DNA of 64,000 nt from Geomonas ferrireducens (GCF_004917065.1 NZ_SSYA01000003.1:394318-458317), one strand, 5' to 3'; counted from the stretch's first letter, positions 9,045 through 18,300 are shown. Notes: generated by a model not told the origin, from the letters alone. Made by a program: numbers and translations.

Positions 9045-10241
9045 ATGCGCCTACTAACTGCCATAAACCTGCTCATGCTGGTTCTCGCTCTGCCGCTTTT
9101 AAGCTACGCCGGCGCGAAGGAGGACCTGCAGGACATCAAGAAGCAGATCAAGGAGAAGAACCGCCTCATCACGAAGACCCAGAAGGTGGAGACCAAGGTC
9201 TCGGGTGAGCTGGTGCAGATCCAGAAGTCCCTCGCCGAGAAGCAGTCGACCCTCGTGGCGCTCGGGCGTGACCTGGCCGTGGTCGAGAAGGGGGTGGACC
9301 GCACCCTCCAGGACATCGAGAAGGAGCGTCAGGAGGCGGAGCGCAAGAAGGCCCAGATCAACCGCCGTGTCGCCGCCCTCTACAAGGGGGGGGACACCGG
9401 GAACCTGCGTGTCTTCTTCTCCTCGGAATCCTTTCCGCAGATGAGCGAAAACCTGCGCTACATGCGGAGCATCCTGCAAAACGACAAGAAGCTCTTCCAG
9501 CAGTACAACGACAACGTACAGCGGCTGAACAAGCTTAAACAGCAGCTGGAGCAGGATGCGGCGCGTAAGGAAGGGATCCGCCGCTCCATGGAAGCGAAAA
9601 AGCGCGAGATCGAGCAGGAAAAGAGCCGCAAGGCAACCTACCTCGTCAAGGTGCGGCAGGACAAGCAGGGGTATCTCACCTCGCTGCAGGAGCTGCAGGC
9701 CAATGCGGCGCGCCTGCAGAGCATGATCCGGAAGCTTGAAGCCAAAAGTAGAAAAGCGTATAGTGCCAAAGGTCGTTCCAAGGGTAGCGAGGGGAAACAG
9801 CCCGGGGTGACCGCCAAGGCGACGCCCGTCCCCGGTCGCGGTCTCGGGGCGCAGAAGGGGAAACTGTCATTGCCGGTAAGAGGCAACATCGTGGACCGCT
9901 TCGGCAGGCACAAGCACCCCGACTTTGACTCATTCACGGTCAGCAACGGGATTTCCATCCAAGCCCCAGCCGGCAGTGCCATTCATGCCATCGACGACGG
10001 CGAGGTGATTTTCGCGAACTATTTCAAAGGGTATGGTAATATGATCATCGTCGATCATGGAGAGGGCTTCTTCAGTCTCTACGCACACGCCTCATCGATC
10101 GCGAAGAGAGTCGGCGCCAAGGTCACGAGAAACGAGGTACTTGCGAGTGTGGGTGATGTCGATTCGACGAAGGGACCCATGCTTTATTTCGAGATCCGCT
10201 ACCAGGGAAAACCGGTTGACCCGTCCCCCTGGTTCAGATAA
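9045..10241 (+). CDS. envC: EnvC-type murein hydrolase activator (coiled coil plus degenerate LytM domain)
   Basis: 398 residues: signal peptide (about 1-24), long coiled coil (about 25-240), basic linker, and LytM/M23-like domain (about 275-398). The metal-binding residues of active M23 enzymes are missing: the region of the first His/Asp pair reads SFTVSNGISI and the HxH position reads LYFEIR, as in E. coli EnvC. It should therefore activate an amidase rather than cut murein itself. The coiled coil is the part that binds FtsX in EnvC. Location 1 nt after ftsX supports this role. Confidence 0.9.
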   Translation: MRLLTAINLLMLVLALPLLSYAGAKEDLQDIKKQIKEKNRLITKTQKVETKVSGELVQIQKSLAEKQSTLVALGRDLAVVEKGVDRTLQDIEKERQEAERKKAQINRRVAALYKGGDTGNLRVFFSSESFPQMSENLRYMRSILQNDKKLFQQYNDNVQRLNKLKQQLEQDAARKEGIRRSMEAKKREIEQEKSRKATYLVKVRQDKQGYLTSLQELQANAARLQSMIRKLEAKSRKAYSAKGRSKGSEGKQPGVTAKATPVPGRGLGAQKGKLSLPVRGNIVDRFGRHKHPDFDSFTVSNGISIQAPAGSAIHAIDDGEVIFANYFKGYGNMIIVDHGEGFFSLYAHASSIAKRVGAKVTRNEVLASVGDVDSTKGPMLYFEIRYQGKPVDPSPWFR

Positions 10242-10277
10242 GCAGGGTATCGCAAGAGAAAAACTCAGGGAGGCAAA

Positions 10278-11612
10278 ATGTTCAAGGGCAGCAAATTCAA
10301 GAAGACAACCCTGTTTGTCACTACCGTTGCACTGCTGACGCTGGTCATCGCGTTCGGCGTACAGCGCAGATGTGCCGCCCAAGGGGGCGGAAACGATTAT
10401 CAGTCCATCGAACTGTTCACCGACGTCCTCGCCATCGTGAAGAAGAGCTACGTCGAGGAAGTAGACACCAAGAAGCTCGTCTACGGTGCCATCAACGGCA
10501 TGCTGAGCTCGCTCGATCCGCACAGTTCCTTCATGCCTCCCGAGACGTACAAGGAGATGAAGATCGACACCAAGGGCGCCTTCGGCGGTCTGGGGATCGA
10601 GATCACCGTGAAGGAAGGCATCCTCACCGTCATCTCCCCGATCGAGGACACCCCCGCCTTCAAGGCCGGGATCAAGGCGGGCGACCAGATCCTCAAGATC
10701 GACGACAAGTACACGAAGGACCTGACGATTACCGACGCGGTGAAGAGGATGCGCGGCGTTAAGGGGACCAAGGTCACCCTCACCATAATGCGGGAAGGGT
10801 TCGACAAGACGAAGGAGTTCGTCCTCGAGCGCGACATCATCCAGGTGAAGAGCGTCAAGTACAAGGTGCTCGACGACGGTTACGGCTACGTCAGGATCTC
10901 CCAGTTCCAGGAGAAGACCGACGACGACCTCGAGAAGGCGCTGCAGGCGCTGCAGGCCGACAAGAAGGTGCTGAAGGGACTCGTGCTCGACCTGAGAAAC
11001 GACCCAGGCGGGCTCCTGGACCAGGCGGTCCGTGTCTGCGAGCACTTCGTACCGGAAGGGAAGCTCATCGTCTATACCGAGGGGCGCGAGAAGGATTCCC
11101 AGATGCGCTTCACCTCCAGGAAGAGCCACAAGCAGGGCGAGTACCCGATCGTGGTGCTGATCAACAGCGGCTCGGCCAGCGCTTCCGAGATCGTGGCGGG
11201 CTGCCTGCAGGACCACAAGCGTGCCGTCATCATGGGGACCCAGAGCTTCGGCAAGGGTAGCGTGCAGACCATCATCCCGCTCTCCGACAACTCGGGCTTG
11301 AGACTTACCACCGCGCGCTACTACACCCCGAGCGGCCGCTCCATCCAGGCCAAAGGGATCACCCCGGACATCGTCGCCGAACGCGTCGAGATCGCCTCCA
11401 CCGGCGAAAAGCGCGAAGGGATGCACATCCGCGAGAAGGACCTCGAGAACCACTTCGAGAGCGACAAGAAGGACGACCAGGACGAGAAGACGGCGAAGCC
11501 CGCCCCCTATAAGACCGACGAGATGATCAAGAGCGACTCCCAGGTGCTGCGTGCCCTCGACCTCTTGAAGGGGTGGGAGATCCTCAAGACCATGGGAAAA
11601 CTCCCTTCCTAG
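10278..11612 (+). CDS. ctpA: Carboxy-terminal processing protease CtpA (S41 family)
   Basis: 444 residues: an N-terminal signal or anchor (about 10-30), a PDZ domain (about 85-170: GGLGIEITVKEGILTVISP), and the S41 core with catalytic Ser in GSASASEIVAG and general-base Lys in QSFGKGSVQT. It is a periplasmic serine protease that trims C-termini of exported proteins. Start codon follows GGGAGG. A strong terminator stands 24 nt after the stop and closes the transcript. In Geobacter a ctpA copy occupies the same place behind envC. Confidence 0.95.
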   Translation: MFKGSKFKKTTLFVTTVALLTLVIAFGVQRRCAAQGGGNDYQSIELFTDVLAIVKKSYVEEVDTKKLVYGAINGMLSSLDPHSSFMPPETYKEMKIDTKGAFGGLGIEITVKEGILTVISPIEDTPAFKAGIKAGDQILKIDDKYTKDLTITDAVKRMRGVKGTKVTLTIMREGFDKTKEFVLERDIIQVKSVKYKVLDDGYGYVRISQFQEKTDDDLEKALQALQADKKVLKGLVLDLRNDPGGLLDQAVRVCEHFVPEGKLIVYTEGREKDSQMRFTSRKSHKQGEYPIVVLINSGSASASEIVAGCLQDHKRAVIMGTQSFGKGSVQTIIPLSDNSGLRLTTARYYTPSGRSIQAKGITPDIVAERVEIASTGEKREGMHIREKDLENHFESDKKDDQDEKTAKPAPYKTDEMIKSDSQVLRALDLLKGWEILKTMGKLPS

Positions 11613-11635
11613 GGGTAAGGACGATCTGGAACCAC

Positions 11636-11677
11636 AAAAAAGAAGGGGTAGCATGGCGCCGCCCCTTCTTTTTTTTT
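11636..11677 (+). terminator. Rho-independent terminator after ctpA
   Basis: A 13-bp stem (nt 11636-11648 with 11662-11674) made of an A-rich arm ending GAAGGGG and its complement, loop of 13 nt containing GGCGCC, with a T-run that continues to 11677. It separates the secretion/division block from the next transcript. Confidence 0.9.
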
Positions 11678-11714
11678 GCCACAGCAAGGCGGTGTAACCG
11701 GCTCAGCCGTTCTC

Positions 11715-11743
11715 TTGACACCCGCCTCCGTGCTGCGTAGAGT
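11715..11743 (+). promoter_or_regulatory. Sigma-70-type promoter for the cohesin/dockerin-like gene
   Basis: TTGACA (11715-11720), 17-nt spacer, TAGAGT (11738-11743). Perfect -35, 4/6 -10. Predicted start near 11750, about 35 nt before the ATG at 11785. It lies just behind the ctpA terminator. Confidence 0.6.
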
Positions 11744-11784
11744 AACCCGGGTGCGGCAGTCACCCAAAGCAGTCGAGGTCAGCC

Positions 11785-13164
11785 ATGATGATACAGACTC
11801 TCTCGCGTGTGCTTCTTTTTCTTTCACTCACCCTCCTTCCCGTTCCAGCTCTAGCCTTGCCGATCCTCTCCATCTCATCGCCCGGGGCTGACGGTGTCTT
11901 CGTGCTCTACGGCGCACAGATGTCCGGCGTCGCCGGTCTCGACGTGACGGTAAGTTTCGACGCTGCGACACTCAGCAACCCTCGGGTGACCATGGGAAGC
12001 CTCGTTTCCGGGATGATGAGTGCGGCGAACGCGGGTACTCCGACCATCCGCATGGCCATCGTCGGCACCAAAGAGCTGAGCGGCAGTGGTGTCATCGCCA
12101 CCATCGCCTTCGATCGTACCGGGAGTTCTCCCGGAAGCATCACCCTGCTTACCGCGAGCCTCATCGATGCCGCGGGGAAGAAGGTCGCCATGGCCTCACC
12201 CATAGTCACCAATCCCCCACTGCCGTCGACGTCGGACAGTGCAAGCGGCGACGGCCAGACCGGAGGGAGCTCCGGGAATAGCGGTGGAAGCGGAGGAAGC
12301 GGAGGAAGCGGAGGAACCGGGACCGGGACAGGAACAGGAACGGGGACAACAGGGACAGGGACCACAGGAGAAACGTCCGGCTCGGGCGTGGGCACGCCCA
12401 AAACGGGTGGATACGTCGGTGGTACGCTCACCATGCCGGGGCAGGATACGACAGGCCAGGAGACCACGACGGGGCCAATCACCTCTGGAGACGATTACTC
12501 CTCCGCGCAGGAGTCGCAGAGGCGGGTACGGACCAAGAAGGGACAGCCGGACAACGTTGAACCTCAGCTCGAGCCACGGCCTTCGGACGAGCGCGGGGGG
12601 GCATCGACCGCCAACGGGAAGCCGGCCCAAGTCGTGGAACCGGTCAAGATCGAAAGCGTGCTGGCCAAATTCAAGGATTTCAAAGGGGAACGCACCCCGG
12701 CCAACCTGACGGCGCTCTTCGCTCCGACGCAACAGACGCAGTACACCCAGGTCCCGGCGGTGGTGCTGGCGGACGGCAAGGCGACGGCCACGCTGCATGT
12801 TTATATCAACGTGGGCGACGCGACCCCCAGGTTCAGTTTCGCCGACTGCAGCTATGTTTCCTACGGCCGCATCGAGAAGGGGTGGGAGATCCAGGCCCGC
12901 CCCGACCGCGACGCGGTGAGCGCAAGCATCGCGGTGCTCTACAACGGTCAGAGACAGGAATTCCCGCTGGTGGTGGCCCCTGCGGTTCGGCTTGCCAAGA
13001 AAGGTCAGAAAAAGGTCACCGAAGCAGACTTCCAGCGCTTCCTCGCTGATCGCGGCACCGATTCTGCACCGCACTTCGACTTGAACAAGGACGGCAAACG
13101 AGACTACGTCGATGATTACATCTACACGGCGAACTACCTGGTGCAGACAGATCAGGTCAAATAA
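11785..13164 (+). CDS. Secreted protein with cohesin-like domain, Gly/Thr-rich linker and dockerin-like Ca loop
   Basis: 459 residues, no name known to me. Sec signal peptide about 1-25 (ends PVPALALP). Residues about 26-135 form a cohesin-like beta module (VAGLDVTVSFDAATLSNPRV; GVIATIAFDRTG). Residues about 142-213 are a flexible Gly/Ser/Thr linker (GTGTGTG runs), followed by a charged stretch. Residues about 287-420 are a second beta-rich region. The end carries one EF-hand/dockerin-type loop, DLNKDGKRDYVDD, at about 431-443, then YIYTANYL, which reads like a dockerin helix. The gene has its own promoter and follows the secretion operon whose secretin also carries a cohesin-like domain. A surface or periplasmic scaffold role is inference. 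GAGG precedes ATG 11785; a second ATG follows at once. Confidence 0.82.
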   Translation: MMIQTLSRVLLFLSLTLLPVPALALPILSISSPGADGVFVLYGAQMSGVAGLDVTVSFDAATLSNPRVTMGSLVSGMMSAANAGTPTIRMAIVGTKELSGSGVIATIAFDRTGSSPGSITLLTASLIDAAGKKVAMASPIVTNPPLPSTSDSASGDGQTGGSSGNSGGSGGSGGSGGTGTGTGTGTGTTGTGTTGETSGSGVGTPKTGGYVGGTLTMPGQDTTGQETTTGPITSGDDYSSAQESQRRVRTKKGQPDNVEPQLEPRPSDERGGASTANGKPAQVVEPVKIESVLAKFKDFKGERTPANLTALFAPTQQTQYTQVPAVVLADGKATATLHVYINVGDATPRFSFADCSYVSYGRIEKGWEIQARPDRDAVSASIAVLYNGQRQEFPLVVAPAVRLAKKGQKKVTEADFQRFLADRGTDSAPHFDLNKDGKRDYVDDYIYTANYLVQTDQVK

Positions 13165-13202
13165 AAGCACAAGCAACAGTTGTTTTCTGTTTCAGCACTG
13201 AC

Positions 13203-13240
13203 ACAGATGCCCTCCAGCCCATTAGCCGGAGGGCATCTGT
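13203..13240. terminator. Strong hairpin between the cohesin/dockerin-like gene and the aldehyde dehydrogenase
   Basis: Perfect 13-bp inverted repeat (ACAGATGCCCTCC at 13203-13215; complement at 13228-13240) with a 12-nt loop. It lies 38 nt after a stop codon, where a terminator is expected, but neither strand has a T-run, so it may be a processing or stability hairpin instead. Confidence 0.5.
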
Positions 13241-13261
13241 CGTTGCGGAGGGGCTTTTCAG

Positions 13262-13290
13262 TTGCCGCACCGTCGACGATGTTGTATACA
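13262..13290 (+). promoter_or_regulatory. Probable promoter of the aldehyde dehydrogenase gene
   Basis: TTGCCG (13262-13267), 17-nt spacer, TATACA (13285-13290); start expected about 30 nt before the ATG. The -10 box lies inside the palindrome listed separately. Confidence 0.5.
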
Positions 13291-13291
13291 A
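13282..13291. promoter_or_regulatory. Palindromic operator candidate TTGTATACAA
   Basis: Perfect 10-bp palindrome overlapping the -10 box upstream of the aldehyde dehydrogenase gene. A near-identical copy overlaps the acnB -10 box at 15689-15698. Position suits a repressor site. The TNGT..ACNA form resembles operators of GntR-family regulators, but no regulator gene is adjacent. Confidence 0.45.
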
Positions 13292-13327
13292 AAACTGCTG
13301 CGATCATTTCACACATGGGAGGAACAG

Positions 13328-14785
13328 ATGTTGAACCTAAAAGACGGCAGTCTTTTTCAGCAACTCTGCTTCATCAACGGTGCCTGGACTGCGGCCGACA
13401 GCGGTGAGACCATCGACGTAACCAACCCGGCAACGGGAGAGAAGCTCGGCACCATACCGAAAATGGGAGCGGCCGAGACACGCCGCGCCATAGAAGCGGC
13501 GCAAGCCGCACTCCCCGCGTGGCGCGCGAGGACGGCCCAGGAGCGCTCCGTCATCATAAGGCGCTGGTCCGAGCTGATGCTGGAGCACCAGGAGGATCTG
13601 GCGGTACTGATGACCGCCGAGCAGGGCAAGCCGATTGCCGAGGCCCGCGGCGAGACAGTCTACGCCGCCTCCTTCCTCGAGTGGTTCTCCGAAGAGGGGA
13701 AAAGGATTTACGGCGACGTCATCCCCTCGCACCAAAGCGACAAGCGTATCGTCGTCCTCAAGGAGCCGATCGGGGTCTGCGCCGCGATAACCCCGTGGAA
13801 CTTCCCTTCCGCCATGATCACCCGCAAAGCCGGGCCCGCGCTTGCCGCCGGCTGCACCATGGTCGTTAAGCCTGCGACGGCGACACCTTACTCGGCCCTC
13901 GCTGTAGCCGAACTCGCGCGGCGTGCCGGCGTGCCGGACGGGGTCTTCTCCGTCGTCACCGGTTCGGCGGCGGGTATCGGGGGCGAGATGACCGCGAACC
14001 CGCTGGTCAGAAAGCTCACCTTCACCGGGTCGACCGAGATCGGTAAGAAGCTGATGGCCGACTGCGCGGGGACGGTGAAGAAGGTCTCCATGGAACTGGG
14101 CGGCAACGCCCCCTTCATCGTCTTCGATGACGCCGATCTCGACGCCGCGGTGGAAGGAGCACTCATCTCCAAGTACCGCAACACCGGCCAGACCTGCGTC
14201 TGCACCAACCGCTTCCTTGTGCAGGACGGCATCTACGACCGGTTCTCCGAGAAACTCGCCGCCGAGGTTGCCGCGATGAAGGTGGGCGACGGCCTGAAGG
14301 GAGAAACCCAGCAGGGGCCGCTCATCGACATGGCTGCGGTGGAGAAGGTGGAGGAGCATATCGGCGACGCCCTCGCCAAGGGGGCGCGCGTGGTGACCGG
14401 CGGCAAACGCCACGCCCTTGGCGGCTCCTTCTTCGAACCGACCGTGCTCGCCGACGTCTCACCGGATATGCTGGTCGCGCGGGAAGAGACCTTCGGGCCG
14501 GTGGCCCCGCTGTTCCGGTTCAAGACCGAGGAGGAGGCGATCCGTCTTGCCAACGACACCGAGTTCGGCCTCGCCGCTTACTTCTACAGCCGTGATATCG
14601 CGCGGGTGTGGCGGGTGGCGGAGGCGGTCGAGTACGGCATCGTCGGCATCAACACCGGCCTCATCTCCACCGCCGTGGCTCCCTTTGGCGGGGTGAAGGA
14701 GTCCGGTGTCGGTCGCGAAGGATCCAAGTACGGCATCGAGGACTTCCTCGAGGTCAAGTATCTCTGCATCGGCGGGATAAGATAG
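13328..14785 (+). CDS. gabD: NAD(P)-dependent succinate-semialdehyde dehydrogenase (aldehyde dehydrogenase superfamily)
   Basis: 485 residues, same length class as GabD. Seen: cofactor-binding PWNFPSAMITRK and the Lys-rich MVVKPA, the GSTEIGK turn, general base Glu in MELGGNAP, catalytic Cys in NTGQTCVC, and the C-terminal FGGVKESGVGREGSKYG typical of SSADH. It would oxidise succinate semialdehyde (or a similar aldehyde) to succinate, feeding the TCA cycle. ATG 13328 is chosen for GGGAGGAA at 13317-13324 and alignment length; an open frame upstream is non-coding. Substrate is inferred from family; other short aldehydes are possible. It shares a promoter palindrome with acnB. Confidence 0.88.
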   Translation: MLNLKDGSLFQQLCFINGAWTAADSGETIDVTNPATGEKLGTIPKMGAAETRRAIEAAQAALPAWRARTAQERSVIIRRWSELMLEHQEDLAVLMTAEQGKPIAEARGETVYAASFLEWFSEEGKRIYGDVIPSHQSDKRIVVLKEPIGVCAAITPWNFPSAMITRKAGPALAAGCTMVVKPATATPYSALAVAELARRAGVPDGVFSVVTGSAAGIGGEMTANPLVRKLTFTGSTEIGKKLMADCAGTVKKVSMELGGNAPFIVFDDADLDAAVEGALISKYRNTGQTCVCTNRFLVQDGIYDRFSEKLAAEVAAMKVGDGLKGETQQGPLIDMAAVEKVEEHIGDALAKGARVVTGGKRHALGGSFFEPTVLADVSPDMLVAREETFGPVAPLFRFKTEEEAIRLANDTEFGLAAYFYSRDIARVWRVAEAVEYGIVGINTGLISTAVAPFGGVKESGVGREGSKYGIEDFLEVKYLCIGGIR

Positions 14786-14808
14786 CTGCGCAGAGAAGCA
14801 GGTAAACC

Positions 14809-15561
14809 ATGACCGAGGTGCTTCAATACAACGACGGGAAGGTGCTGCGCGGCGAGATCGATGTCGTGCGGGAGTTCCCCCTGGTTCTCAGGGTGAACGA
14901 CCGGGAATTGGTTACCCTGGTTGCGTCTCCGCACGACCTGCGCTTCCTGGTGGCCGGCTTCCTGAGGCTCCAGGGGTTCGTCGCTTCGGCCGATGATTTT
15001 CTGGTCCTGAGCGTTTGCAACGACTACGGCATCGCCAACGTCCGTATAAAGGGGGAGCTCCCCCATGAACTGAAGCCGGTGCTCACCTCGGGGTGCGGCA
15101 CCGGCGTTACTTTTTCCCTGCCGCAGGGCAGGCAGGCTTCAACCCCGCGCGGCGGTATCGCGGTCGGTGCCGTCTTCGAGCTGATGAGGCAGCTCGCCCA
15201 GACCTCGGACCGGTACAAAAGCCATGGCGGCCTCCACTCCGCCGCCATCGGGGACGTGGAAGGAAGGCTCCTTCTGCACGCCGAAGACCTCGGCAGGCAC
15301 AACACTATCGACCGCCTGGCGGGGGAGGCTTTGCTTAAAAGGATTTCTCTCGAAGGCACCATCCTCGCCACCTCAGGCCGCGTCTCGACAGAGATGGCCG
15401 CGAAGGCGGCGCAACTCGGTATCGCGGTCGTCGTATCCCGTACCTCGCCCACCGACATGGCGGTGCGCATCTGCGACGAAAGCAGCATTACGCTGATCGG
15501 CTACCTGCGCGGCGCCAAACTCACCGCATATACCCATTCCGAATATATTTTATTTTCTTAA
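14809..15561 (+). CDS. fdhD: Formate dehydrogenase accessory sulfurtransferase FdhD
   Basis: 250 residues. FdhD passes sulfur from a cysteine desulfurase to the molybdenum/tungsten bis-MGD cofactor of formate dehydrogenases. Seen: the FdhD core SGCGTGV (catalytic-loop Cys), KSHGGLHSAA, AEDLGRHNTIDRLAG and SGRVSTEMAAKA. The usual CxxC pair is reduced to a single Cys here (C-G-T-G). It starts 23 nt after the aldehyde dehydrogenase stop, so the two are probably co-transcribed; no formate dehydrogenase gene is in the window. Confidence 0.93.
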   Translation: MTEVLQYNDGKVLRGEIDVVREFPLVLRVNDRELVTLVASPHDLRFLVAGFLRLQGFVASADDFLVLSVCNDYGIANVRIKGELPHELKPVLTSGCGTGVTFSLPQGRQASTPRGGIAVGAVFELMRQLAQTSDRYKSHGGLHSAAIGDVEGRLLLHAEDLGRHNTIDRLAGEALLKRISLEGTILATSGRVSTEMAAKAAQLGIAVVVSRTSPTDMAVRICDESSITLIGYLRGAKLTAYTHSEYILFS

Positions 15562-15668
15562 TATTTTCACTCCGCACACCGCTAAACACCTCCGCTGATT
15601 CCAGATAAAACGCCATAGTAACAGTCTTTTCACACGGATCTGCGCCATGTTACAGGCACTTTCAACAA

Positions 15669-15697
15669 TTGACAAAGCAGGGTAAAAATTGTATACA
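15669..15697 (+). promoter_or_regulatory. Promoter of acnB
   Basis: Consensus TTGACA (15669-15674), 17-nt spacer, TATACA (15692-15697), followed by a 5' leader of about 75 nt. The leader holds a small perfect hairpin (AGTTATcATAACT, 15732-15744). Confidence 0.72.
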
Positions 15698-15698
15698 G
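15689..15698. promoter_or_regulatory. Palindromic operator candidate TTGTATACAG over the acnB -10 box
   Basis: Nine of ten bases match the palindrome over the aldehyde dehydrogenase -10 box (13282-13291), in the same position relative to the promoter. Suggests a common repressor. Confidence 0.45.
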
Positions 15699-15780
15699 TA
15701 TCCGTTCAAATGAAGTACCAGCTGAGAGAAGAGTTATCATAACTTCCGTAAATAGCTGCACATTATCTGGAGGAGGAATC

Positions 15781-18300
15781 ATGATCGAAGCGTACCTGAA
15801 GCAAGAGGCAGAAAGAAAAGCACTCGGGATTCCTGCGAAACCGCTCGACCCTGAGCAGACCGCGGAACTTTGCAAACTGTTGGAAGCACCCCCGGCAGGC
15901 AAGGAGGAGTTCCTGCTCCACCTCCTGAAGGAAAGGGTCTCCCCGGGCGTCGACCCGGCTGCCGAAGTGAAGGCCGGCTTCCTCGCCGCCATCCTCACCG
16001 GCGCCAAGAAGTCCCCGCTGGTCTCCAAGAAGGACGCGGTTCAGATCCTGGGCACCATGCTGGGCGGCTACAACGTCTCCCCGCTGGTCGCAGCGCTGAA
16101 GGACGCGGAAGTTGCCGACGAGGCCGTTAAGGCGCTTTGCGGCACCACCCTCGTGTACGACGCATTCGACGACGTTTTCGAGCTCTCCAAGAGCAACGCC
16201 GGCGCCAAAAAGGTCCTCGAGTCCTGGGCCAACGCCGAGTGGTTCACCTCCAAGCCGGGCCTGCCGGAAGTTGTGAAGGTGAAGGTCTACAAGGTCGAAG
16301 GCGAGATCAACACCGACGACTTCTCCCCGGCGGGTGACGCCTGGAGCCGTCCGGACATCCCGCTGCACGCCCTTGCCATGGGCAAGACCCGCTTCCCCGA
16401 CGGCAACGCCACCATCGCCAAGTTCAGGGCAGAAGGGTTCCAGGTCGCTTTCGTGGGCGACGTAGTGGGTACCGGTTCCTCCCGTAAGTCCGCATGCAAC
16501 AGCGTGCTGTGGCACATCGGCCAGGACATCCCGGCCGTTCCGAACAAGCGTCGCGACGGCATCATCATCGGCGGCGTCATCGCCCCGATCTTCTTCAACA
16601 CCGCGCAGGACTCCGGCGCGTTCCCGATCAAGACCGACGTGACCAAGATGAAGACCGGCGACGTCATCGTGATCAACGCCAAGAAGGGCGAGGTCACCAC
16701 CGAAGCCGGTGAGGTCCTCTCCACCTTCACCGTGGCCCCGAACACCCTGTTCGACGAGTTCCGCGCCGGCGGCCGTATCCCGCTGATCATCGGCCGCGCC
16801 CTCACCGACCGCGCCAGGAAAGCACTCGGCATGGCACCGACCGACGTCTTCACCCTCCCGGTCAACCCGGTTGCCAAGGCAGGCCAGGGGTACTCGCTGG
16901 CCCAGAAGATGGTCGGCCAGGCATGCGGCGTAGCCGGCGTCCTTCCGGGGACCGCTTGCGAGCCGAAGATGACCACCGTAGGTTCCCAGGACACCACCGG
17001 CCCGATGACCGCCGACGAGCTGAAAGAGCTCGCCTGCCTCAAGTTCCAGGCTCCGATGTTCATGCAGTCCTTCTGCCACACCGCGGCCTACCCGAAACCG
17101 GCCGACGTGAAGATGCACAAGACCCTGCCGCAGTTCATCATCGAGCGTGGCGGCGTGCCCCTTAAGCCGGGCGATGGCGTCATCCACTCCTGGCTGAACC
17201 GTCTCCTCGTTCCGGACACCGTCGGTACCGGCGGCGACTCCCACACCCGTTTCCCGATCGGGATCTCCTTCCCGGCAGGTTCCGGTCTGGTCGCCTTCGC
17301 AGGCGCCCTTGGCTTCATGCCGCTCGACATGCCCGAGTCCGTCCTTGTCCGCTTCAAGGGCAAGTTCAACCCCGGCATCACCCTGCGCGACGCGGTTAAC
17401 GCGATCCCGTACTGGGCGATCAAGCAGGGCCTTCTCACCGTGCCCAAGAAGAACAAGGTCAACATCTTCAACGGCCGCATCCTCGAGATGGAAGGTCTTC
17501 CTGAGCTCTCCGTCGAGCAGGCCTTCGAGCTGACCGACGCCGCTGCCGAGCGTAGCGCCGCCGCCGGCTGCATCAAGCTTTCCGAGAAGTCGGTAGCCAC
17601 CTACCTGCGCTCCAACGTGGCCCTCATGAAGCAGATGATCGCCGACGGGTACCAGGACGCGCAGACCCTGCAGAACAGGATCGACGCGGTCAACGAGTGG
17701 CTGAAGGCTCCGAAGCTTCTCGAAGCGGACGCCAACGCCGAGTACGCAGCGGTCATCGAGATCGACCTCGCCGAGATCACCGAGCCGATCCTCGCCTGCC
17801 CGAACGATCCGGACGACGTGAAGCTCCTCTCCGACGTTGCCGGCACCCCGATCCAGGACGTGTTCCTCGGTTCCTGCATGACCAACATCGGCCACTTCCG
17901 CGCCGCAGGTGAGATCTGGAGGGGCCAGAAGTTCAACCCGAACGTCCGTACCTGGATCTGCCCGCCGACCCGCATGGATCAGGCGAAGCTCAAGGACGAG
18001 GCGTACTTCTCCGTCTACAGCGCGATGGGCGCACGCGTCGAAATCGCCGGCTGCTCGCTCTGCATGGGTAACCAAGCACGCGTGCCCGACGGGGTGAACA
18101 TGTTCTCCACCTCGACCCGTAACTTCGATGACAGGATCGGCAACGGCGCCAAGGTGTTCCTCGGCTCCGCAGAGCTCGGTGCCGTCACCGTGAACATGGG
18201 CAAGCTCCCGACCCCGGCCGAGTATCTGGCCGTGTACAAGGAGAAGGTCGAGCCGAACAAGGCAACCGTGTACAAGTACCTTCAGTTCGACGAGATGTAG
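15781..18300 (+). CDS. acnB: Aconitate hydratase B / 2-methylisocitrate dehydratase
   Basis: 839 residues, AcnB architecture: N-terminal HEAT-like helical domain (about 1-160), then the swivel-like domain (about 165-370, with [12 protein letters not shown] and [12 protein letters not shown]), then the [4Fe-4S] core with cluster cysteines in [15 protein letters not shown] and in [11 protein letters not shown]. It converts citrate to isocitrate in the TCA cycle, central to acetate oxidation in Geobacter. Clear promoter, GGAGGAGG ribosome binding site and own terminator: a single-gene unit. In AcnB proteins the HEAT domain allows iron-dependent mRNA binding; that property is from the family, not seen here. 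Confidence 0.97.
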   Translation: MIEAYLKQEAERKALGIPAKPLDPEQTAELCKLLEAPPAGKEEFLLHLLKERVSPGVDPAAEVKAGFLAAILTGAKKSPLVSKKDAVQILGTMLGGYNVSPLVAALKDAEVADEAVKALCGTTLVYDAFDDVFELSKSNAGAKKVLESWANAEWFTSKPGLPEVVKVKVYKVEGEINTDDFSPAGDAWSRPDIPLHALAMGKTRFPDGNATIAKFRAEGFQVAFVGDVVGTGSSRKSACNSVLWHIGQDIPAVPNKRRDGIIIGGVIAPIFFNTAQDSGAFPIKTDVTKMKTGDVIVINAKKGEVTTEAGEVLSTFTVAPNTLFDEFRAGGRIPLIIGRALTDRARKALGMAPTDVFTLPVNPVAKAGQGYSLAQKMVGQACGVAGVLPGTACEPKMTTVGSQDTTGPMTADELKELACLKFQAPMFMQSFCHTAAYPKPADVKMHKTLPQFIIERGGVPLKPGDGVIHSWLNRLLVPDTVGTGGDSHTRFPIGISFPAGSGLVAFAGALGFMPLDMPESVLVRFKGKFNPGITLRDAVNAIPYWAIKQGLLTVPKKNKVNIFNGRILEMEGLPELSVEQAFELTDAAAERSAAAGCIKLSEKSVATYLRSNVALMKQMIADGYQDAQTLQNRIDAVNEWLKAPKLLEADANAEYAAVIEIDLAEITEPILACPNDPDDVKLLSDVAGTPIQDVFLGSCMTNIGHFRAAGEIWRGQKFNPNVRTWICPPTRMDQAKLKDEAYFSVYSAMGARVEIAGCSLCMGNQARVPDGVNMFSTSTRNFDDRIGNGAKVFLGSAELGAVTVNMGKLPTPAEYLAVYKEKVEPNKATVYKYLQFDEM

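Noticed and set aside
15763-18075. 770-codon open frame antisense to acnB
   Set aside because: Long antisense frames arise from the codon bias of GC-rich genes. It has no motif, and acnB on the other strand is unmistakable. The same applies to antisense frames over the secretin (3963-6041), infB (25866-27575) and pnp (31489-33600).
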